DNA of 44,301 nt, taken from contig NW_013657652.1 of the NCBI RefSeq assembly GCF_000142905.1, forward strand, positions 344,813-389,113, read 5' to 3'. A model generated the notes under the pieces. It was given only the letters and a program-made list of their open reading frames with translations. It did not search any database and was not told the origin of the DNA. Source of the stretch: Thecamonas trahens ATCC 50062. Taxonomy: Eukaryota; Apusozoa; Apusomonadida; Apusomonadidae. Both the position numbers and the translations under genes were made by a program. Below, one piece after another: positions 40,017 to 44,301 of the stretch (the first letter of the stretch is position 1; the number at the start of each line of letters is the position of its first letter).

Positions 40017-40263
40017 AGCGCAAGCACCACTGCGATCGCGTCCAAGGCTGTGTCACCCCGCACTGATCAATCCACTATGGTCAGACCTGTGTGTGTGTGT
40101 GTGTTTAAGGGGGGAAGGGGGGTGAGACGCTATCACGGCGCAGTCGGGTGTGTGATCCCCGGTCGACCCCTTCCTTCCCGACCCACGCACAATCCGGGAC
40201 ACACCCCTACTTCCTCAAGCACACGGCTCTACACTTGCCCTTCCTTCTCCTCAACCCCCAAAC
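39975..40263. other. Intergenic region before the membrane-protein gene
   Basis: This stretch holds the hexamer repeat, a (GT)8 tract at about 40089-40104 and a C/T-rich leader ending CCCCCAAACATGG. No gene is recognised. Confidence 0.5.
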
Positions 40264-42329
40264 ATGGAACGGTTCTCGGTGACACCGTCGCTTCCACGCG
40301 CCCGCACAGCAGCTGCTGTCGGCGCGCTGGCCCTCGCCATGCTCGGCTGCCTGGCAGTCATGCTCGCCCCGGGCCCAGCCTTCGACACTGCAGCGTACAT
40401 GGCTCCGGTGACGGTACGCCTTCTTGCCATGCTCGCTTGCTCCCTCACCCCCTCATCTTCCCCGGCCTCCTCCACCGCACTCATCTCCCGACCCTCCCTC
40501 CCCCGATCTAGCGATATGCCATCCCTGCCGACGAGGCTGTAGTTGCACACGAGGCAGGCCTGCTCCGCTACGCTGTTCCGTCGGAGGTCTACACTGTCGA
40601 TCCGGAGCACACGTTGACCGGCGCGGTGATCACTGCGTCCGCGTCGCACGTTCCAGGCATGGATGGTGGCGCCCTTGCGGTGTTTGCAGCGGCAGAGGCT
40701 TCCAAGTCGCCATACGTGGCCGAGCGGACGCGGCTGGTGTACACTGCGCGCTGCGCGCTCGATGCCGCCGATGGCAAGGACTGCAAAGTCGGTGAGCTCG
40801 GGTTTCAGTCGCTGGCGACGTCTGCGGCGGCAGTCGCCAGTCTGGACGCCGGCGCACGCGAGCAAGCGCTCACCTGGCTGACAGGCGAGAGCATGTGGGA
40901 GGACGGCGCAGGCTTTCGCCCGGCGCCTAACCGGCAGGCGACGCTGCGCTCGGTGTATGCCGGCTTGCACCTCGTTGCGCTCCTTGATGGATTCTCAAAG
41001 CTTTCCACGGAGCGTGCTGATGCACTCGAGGTCATCGTGGGGTTTGTGCTTGCTCAGCGCGACGCGTCGGTGGGCGGCTTTTGCGCTCGTGCCTCGCCCA
41101 AAGGCGTGATCGCGCTCGGCAACCCGGACGCGGTGGCCTCCATTGAGGCGACGTATCTAGCAATGCGCATCCTGGCTGCTGTTGCCGAAACTGCGCCGGA
41201 CCAGGTTCCCAGTATTAGCTCGGCGCTGCTCGGTGACGATGGCAACGGCCTGGCGCTGCTGCAGTCGTTTGTGGTCGAGGCGCAGCGGGCCGACGGCGGG
41301 TTTGGCAAGCATCCGCTCACCACTCTGGCCGAGTACATTGCCGAAGTCTCCGACCTTGCTAACACGCTCCGAGCGCTGGTGCTTGTGCAGCTGGACATTC
41401 CAGCCTGGGCCGGGAACGACATGCCTCCGCTGGCTGGCGCGGTGCTCCCGCGGGCACACGCCTTTGCCTCGGCCTGCTTCTCGACGCAGATCGGCGTCTG
41501 TACCGACGACCTGTGCGAGGCGTTTGACTTTGACTCGGCGCTTCTGCTCACGCTTCTCCAGCCGCATGCTGGCTGGATCCTTGAGCCCCTGGCCTCGTCG
41601 CCGCAGGCGTTCTTCACTGCTGCAGTCGGACTTGTGGTCGCATACATCGGCATGCTCTTTGCGCTGTATGCCCCCCAGCTGACAGGCCTGCCGTGGCATG
41701 AGCTGGCGGTGCATGTCGGTGGTGTTGCCGCAGCCGGAGGCGTGGCGTACGGTGCGTGCGAGCTAGCAGGCTGGCCGATTGTGGGTGCGGCAGGTGCTGC
41801 CGTCTTTCTGGTCCTCCACTGTGGGGCATCGGCAAAGTTCCTCTTCTCCGGCCGTGACGAGACGCTTGCGACGCTGGTGGTTATCAACGGGCTCACCCAC
41901 ATGGCGCTAGTCCTCGCCATGTACGCCGCCTTCCCGCTCCTTATCCCGCAGGTGTACGGGCTCTACTTTCCGGCACTGGTGTACATGATGCTTGCGCCGC
42001 TGGTGACAGCGTTGGTGCGCGTGGCGGTGTACCCGAGCGCCGGCGGGCCGGTGCACGCTGACGATCCAACGTCACCGACAGCCAACACAGTGGCAGCGTT
42101 CCGTGGCGCGCTCATGGGCGCCGGACCCGGCCTCGCCCTCCAGTTTGTTGTTGTCTGCGTGCGGCCGGACTTGCCGGCGCTGGCGCGGCTGGCGCGGATC
42201 GGCGGGCACCTGCCCAACATCATGCTTCTCCTCCCGGTGCTGCAGATGCTCGGCGGCGCTTTCTTTGCCGTTGTGGCTGGGCGTGGTCTTGACATGTTGG
42301 TGCAGCATGCAAAGCCCAAGTCCGAGTAG
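40264..42329 (+). CDS. Multi-pass membrane protein with luminal alpha/alpha (prenyltransferase-like) repeats, two exons
   Basis: Splicing 40264-40413 to 40512-42329 gives 655 residues in exact frame (MAPVT joined to RYAIPADEAV). A signal anchor at about 16-37 (AAAVGALALAMLGCLAVMLA) is followed by a soluble helical region of about 380 residues. In it, pairs of helices alternate with Gly-rich turns such as QRADGGFGKHPL and SDLANTLRALVLVQL, which recall prenyltransferase or terpenoid-cyclase alpha/alpha repeats. From about residue 417 to the end there are six to seven transmembrane segments. The overall plan is loosely reminiscent of ribophorin II, but the TM region is longer and I could not match conserved motifs. 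I therefore assign no function. The stop lies 7 bp from the stop of the convergent FERM gene. Confidence 0.7.
40414..40511 (+). other. Intron of the membrane-protein gene
   Basis: This 98-nt phase-0 intron has donor GTACGC and acceptor GATCTAG. The sequence between is C/T-rich. Removing it joins two hydrophobic/ordered protein segments and avoids a stop in exon 1's frame. Confidence 0.75.
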
Positions 42330-42336
42330 AGCTAGT

Positions 42337-44019
42337 TTACACCCGCGCCGGCTCGAGGTCATAATCGTCATAGTAGTCCCAGTCTGAGAACGCGTCCTCA
42401 GCCTCGACGCCGGGCAGACCCGAGGTCGGCGAGAGTGGCAGCTCGGGCTCGTCGTTGGCGGGCGTCGGCGCAGGCACAGGTGCGGCCGCGGCGGCCGACG
42501 ATGATGCATCGGCGCGCGACGGGCGCCGGTCGCTAGAAGCAGGCTTGAGGACTGGCGACTTGATCTGCGGCGGCGAAGCGGACGGCTCGGCGTCGCCGGC
42601 GGTCGAGCGGTGGTGAGCGCGGCGAACGCGGCCGGCGGCCTTGTCGGCCATGTGCTGGCGGACGGCCTTGTGGAGCGCAGACGAGATGTAGTGACCCTGC
42701 GGCGTGACAAACTTGTAGACGGTGCTCTCACCGGCGGCGATAGGCTGCAGCTCGCCCGAGTTCGAGCGGACGAGATGGGCGCCACGGTTGTCGAGCTTGT
42801 GCGAGCCGGAGCTCAGCATCGAGTGGACCTTGGACGAGAGGATGGAGCAGGTCCACGAGGTGTGCGAGTGCTCGCCGCCCCACTGGAGGACGTGCGAAAA
42901 GTGATAGCAGCCCACAAGCCTGCGGGTCTTGGCCTCGATAAAGCCAAGGCGCGAATCCGAGATGGCGACGGCAATGCGGCCGTGGATCGAGGTCTTGAGC
43001 GAGGTCCGCGCCTTGGCCGGCACAAACGTAGTTGCGCCGTACATGCGAAGTTTGCGCGCGTGCGCTAGGTAGGCGGCCATGGCAGCCTCGGTGGTCTCCA
43101 GCTGCAGGCCGTGGTAGCCGTCAAGGATGCGGGCCTCGAGCTCGCGAAGGCGGAAGAGGGTGGCGCCGGCAACCAGCGGCTCGGGCAGGTACTGCGCGAG
43201 CAGGCCGCCGTCCGAGGTGAGGAAGCCAGCGGCGTGGCGGGCGGGCGGGCACGGGCCAAACGCAACCACCATCTGCAGCGCTGCGAGGTCGATGAAGAAC
43301 TTGACGTCGTCGCTGACCGGCCACTCGTGGATGACGCCGTAGACGGCCTGCTGATAGACCAGTCGCAGCGCGACCGGATCGGTCTCGAGGCTGGTCTCTG
43401 TGGCCGGCGAAAAGTCCCACTTTTTGAACACGAGGAACGAGTGTGGGACTGCATGCTCATGCGCCTTGTTGGTCACGTATCGCTCCTCGAGCACCTTGAA
43501 CTCGCGCATCGTCGCCAGCACCCGCGTCGCCGCTTCGGGCTGAGCCGGCACGGCGCCCGAGAGCTCGGATCGGTTGAGCGAGGCCGCCACAGGCGGAACC
43601 CTCGCCGCCGGACCATGATCCTCGCCAGCAGACAGCCGGCCCTCGAGGTACGACCGCGGACGCCGCTCGTAGCCGGCAACAACCGGAAAGATGTCAAAAG
43701 CGGCGGCGGCGTCGGCCGAGAGGCCCATGCGGACGGCCACGTCGCAGCGGAGCTCATCAAAGGTAGTAGACTCGGCCACAGGCATGGTGACAAAGGCCCC
43801 TCCAAGCAGATGCACCTCGACCGAGTCTGTGTACTCGGTCTGCGGGGCGAGGATGCCTCGTGGCGCTGGAGACGGCCAAGCGATGGGAGGGTGGGTGGGG
43901 GTGAGTGCGGGGCGTCGGGGGAAGGGTGGGCAAGAGGAGGGGGGGGGATGGGACGTACGGGAGTTGTCGAGGAGATCGCCACCCTCGTATGAGCTGTATG
44001 ATGCACTGTGTGCGTCCAT
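42337..44019 (-). CDS. FERM-domain protein, two exons
   Basis: Splicing 44019-43959 to 43865-42337 gives 529 residues in exact frame and removes a Pro/Ser-rich junk insert. A ubiquitin-like F1 lobe (VEVHLLGGAFVTMPVAEST) is followed by an all-helical F2 lobe (EERYVTNKAHEHAVPHSFLV, FKKWDF, DVKFFIDLAALQMVVAFG). A PH/PTB-like F3 lobe comes next (KLRMYGATTFVPAK, RIAVAISDSRLGFIEAKTRR, VGCYHFSHVLQWG). The C-terminus is Pro/Ser/Ala-rich and ends in an acidic, Tyr-containing tail (DAFSDWDYYDDYD). FERM modules link membrane receptors or phosphoinositides to the cytoskeleton. No myosin, kinase or PDZ part is attached, so the partner is unknown. The start is ACCATGG. Confidence 0.75.
   Translation of the reverse strand: MDAHSASYSSYEGGDLLDNSRTSHPPPSSCPPFPRRPALTPTHPPIAWPSPAPRGILAPQTEYTDSVEVHLLGGAFVTMPVAESTTFDELRCDVAVRMGLSADAAAAFDIFPVVAGYERRPRSYLEGRLSAGEDHGPAARVPPVAASLNRSELSGAVPAQPEAATRVLATMREFKVLEERYVTNKAHEHAVPHSFLVFKKWDFSPATETSLETDPVALRLVYQQAVYGVIHEWPVSDDVKFFIDLAALQMVVAFGPCPPARHAAGFLTSDGGLLAQYLPEPLVAGATLFRLRELEARILDGYHGLQLETTEAAMAAYLAHARKLRMYGATTFVPAKARTSLKTSIHGRIAVAISDSRLGFIEAKTRRLVGCYHFSHVLQWGGEHSHTSWTCSILSSKVHSMLSSGSHKLDNRGAHLVRSNSGELQPIAAGESTVYKFVTPQGHYISSALHKAVRQHMADKAAGRVRRAHHRSTAGDAEPSASPPQIKSPVLKPASSDRRPSRADASSSAAAAAPVPAPTPANDEPELPLSPTSGLPGVEAEDAFSDWDYYDDYDLEPARV
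43866..43958 (-). other. First intron of the FERM gene
   Basis: This 93-nt phase-1 intron has donor GTACGT at 43958, C-rich interior sequence and acceptor TCTCCAG ending at 43866. It restores DNS-PPRGILAPQTEY. Confidence 0.75.
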
Positions 44020-44301
44020 GGTTGGTCGGGTACAGCAGTGGGAGGACTGGCGGCAGTGGAGTGGCTGGCTCGGACCTTCCTCTGCCGCCTACTGCCTTCT
44101 GCCTGTCGCTGGCTGCATGCCGTATCAGGTGCAGCAGCCGTACGGGCGCAGATAGCCATCGCATCAGTCGACCATCGGGGTGATGTGGTTGGTTCTCATG
44201 ACGGGCAAGGGCGAGAACACGGTTCGGCATGGGCATGGGCATATGGGGGGGGGATTAAGAGGTATTGGCCTGCAATCCATACCTGGTCGTGTCCTTTTCC
44301 A
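44020..44301. other. Upstream flank of the FERM gene
   Basis: The last 282 bp hold the probable promoter and leader of the minus-strand FERM gene. A repeated CATGGG lies at about 44228-44242, followed by a run of nine G. The minus-strand frame starting MPMPMPNRV there runs through the FERM intron and has no domain, so I do not call it a gene. Confidence 0.45.

Noticed and set aside
40264-42329. Confident call as ribophorin II (OST subunit)
   Set aside because: The likeness is limited to overall layout. The number of TM segments and the motifs do not agree, so I left it unassigned.

Overview
The window reads as nuclear DNA of a GC-rich, intron-poor, flagellated protist. The evidence is three cilium/flagellum genes (CCDC17, CFAP57, DRC7), ubiquitin E1, a RasGEF, an AGC kinase, F-box and FERM proteins, spliceosomal introns, CT-rich leaders before start codons and an ATGG start context. 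The compact alternating-strand layout and codon usage resemble what I know of the apusomonad Thecamonas trahens, but that is an inference I could not test.

Layout. 283-1668 (-): prenylated (CAAX) low-complexity protein. 1971-7218 (+): very large CCDC17. 8025-11963 (+): signal-peptide / Cys-rich / multi-pass membrane receptor. 12136-13368 (-): CCDC137-like nucleolar protein. 13577-14962 (+): F-box/WD40 protein with a C-terminal membrane anchor. 14934-19148 (-): CFAP57. 19418-23073 (+): DRC7. 23113-23448 (-): small membrane protein. 24035-about 25700 (+): bacterial-type ferrochelatase with a hydrophobic N-terminal extension. 25705-26874 (+): ABHD18-like hydrolase in the next frame. 26849-30720 (-): DEP / zinc finger / AGC kinase, 5' end unresolved. 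30932-31031: assembly gap of 100 N. 31111-31362 (-): doubtful partial gene. 31673-35031 (-): RasGEF-N / DEP / RasGEF / ankyrin. 35524-38705 (+): UBA1. 39162-39974 (+): CCHC/RS protein. 40264-42329 (+): multi-pass membrane protein with alpha/alpha repeats. 42337-44019 (-): FERM protein.

Three themes recur. First, seven long genes are broken by single-base frameshifts, mostly at short homopolymers, and nearly all are repaired by adding one base. This looks like consensus under-calling rather than decay. Second, every intron I can support lies close to the start codon, and most have a GTACGY donor. Third, convergent genes are packed so tightly that two pairs overlap in coding sequence (29 and 26 bp) and a third pair is 7 bp apart.

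The most interesting biology is the head-to-head CFAP57/DRC7 pair sharing a 269-bp promoter, with CCDC17 nearby. Next are the bacterial-type ferrochelatase with its N-terminal membrane segments running into an ABHD18 hydrolase, the tail-anchored F-box/WD40 protein, and two adjacent DEP-domain signalling genes (kinase and RasGEF). No CRISPR array, insertion sequence, rRNA or tRNA was recognised.
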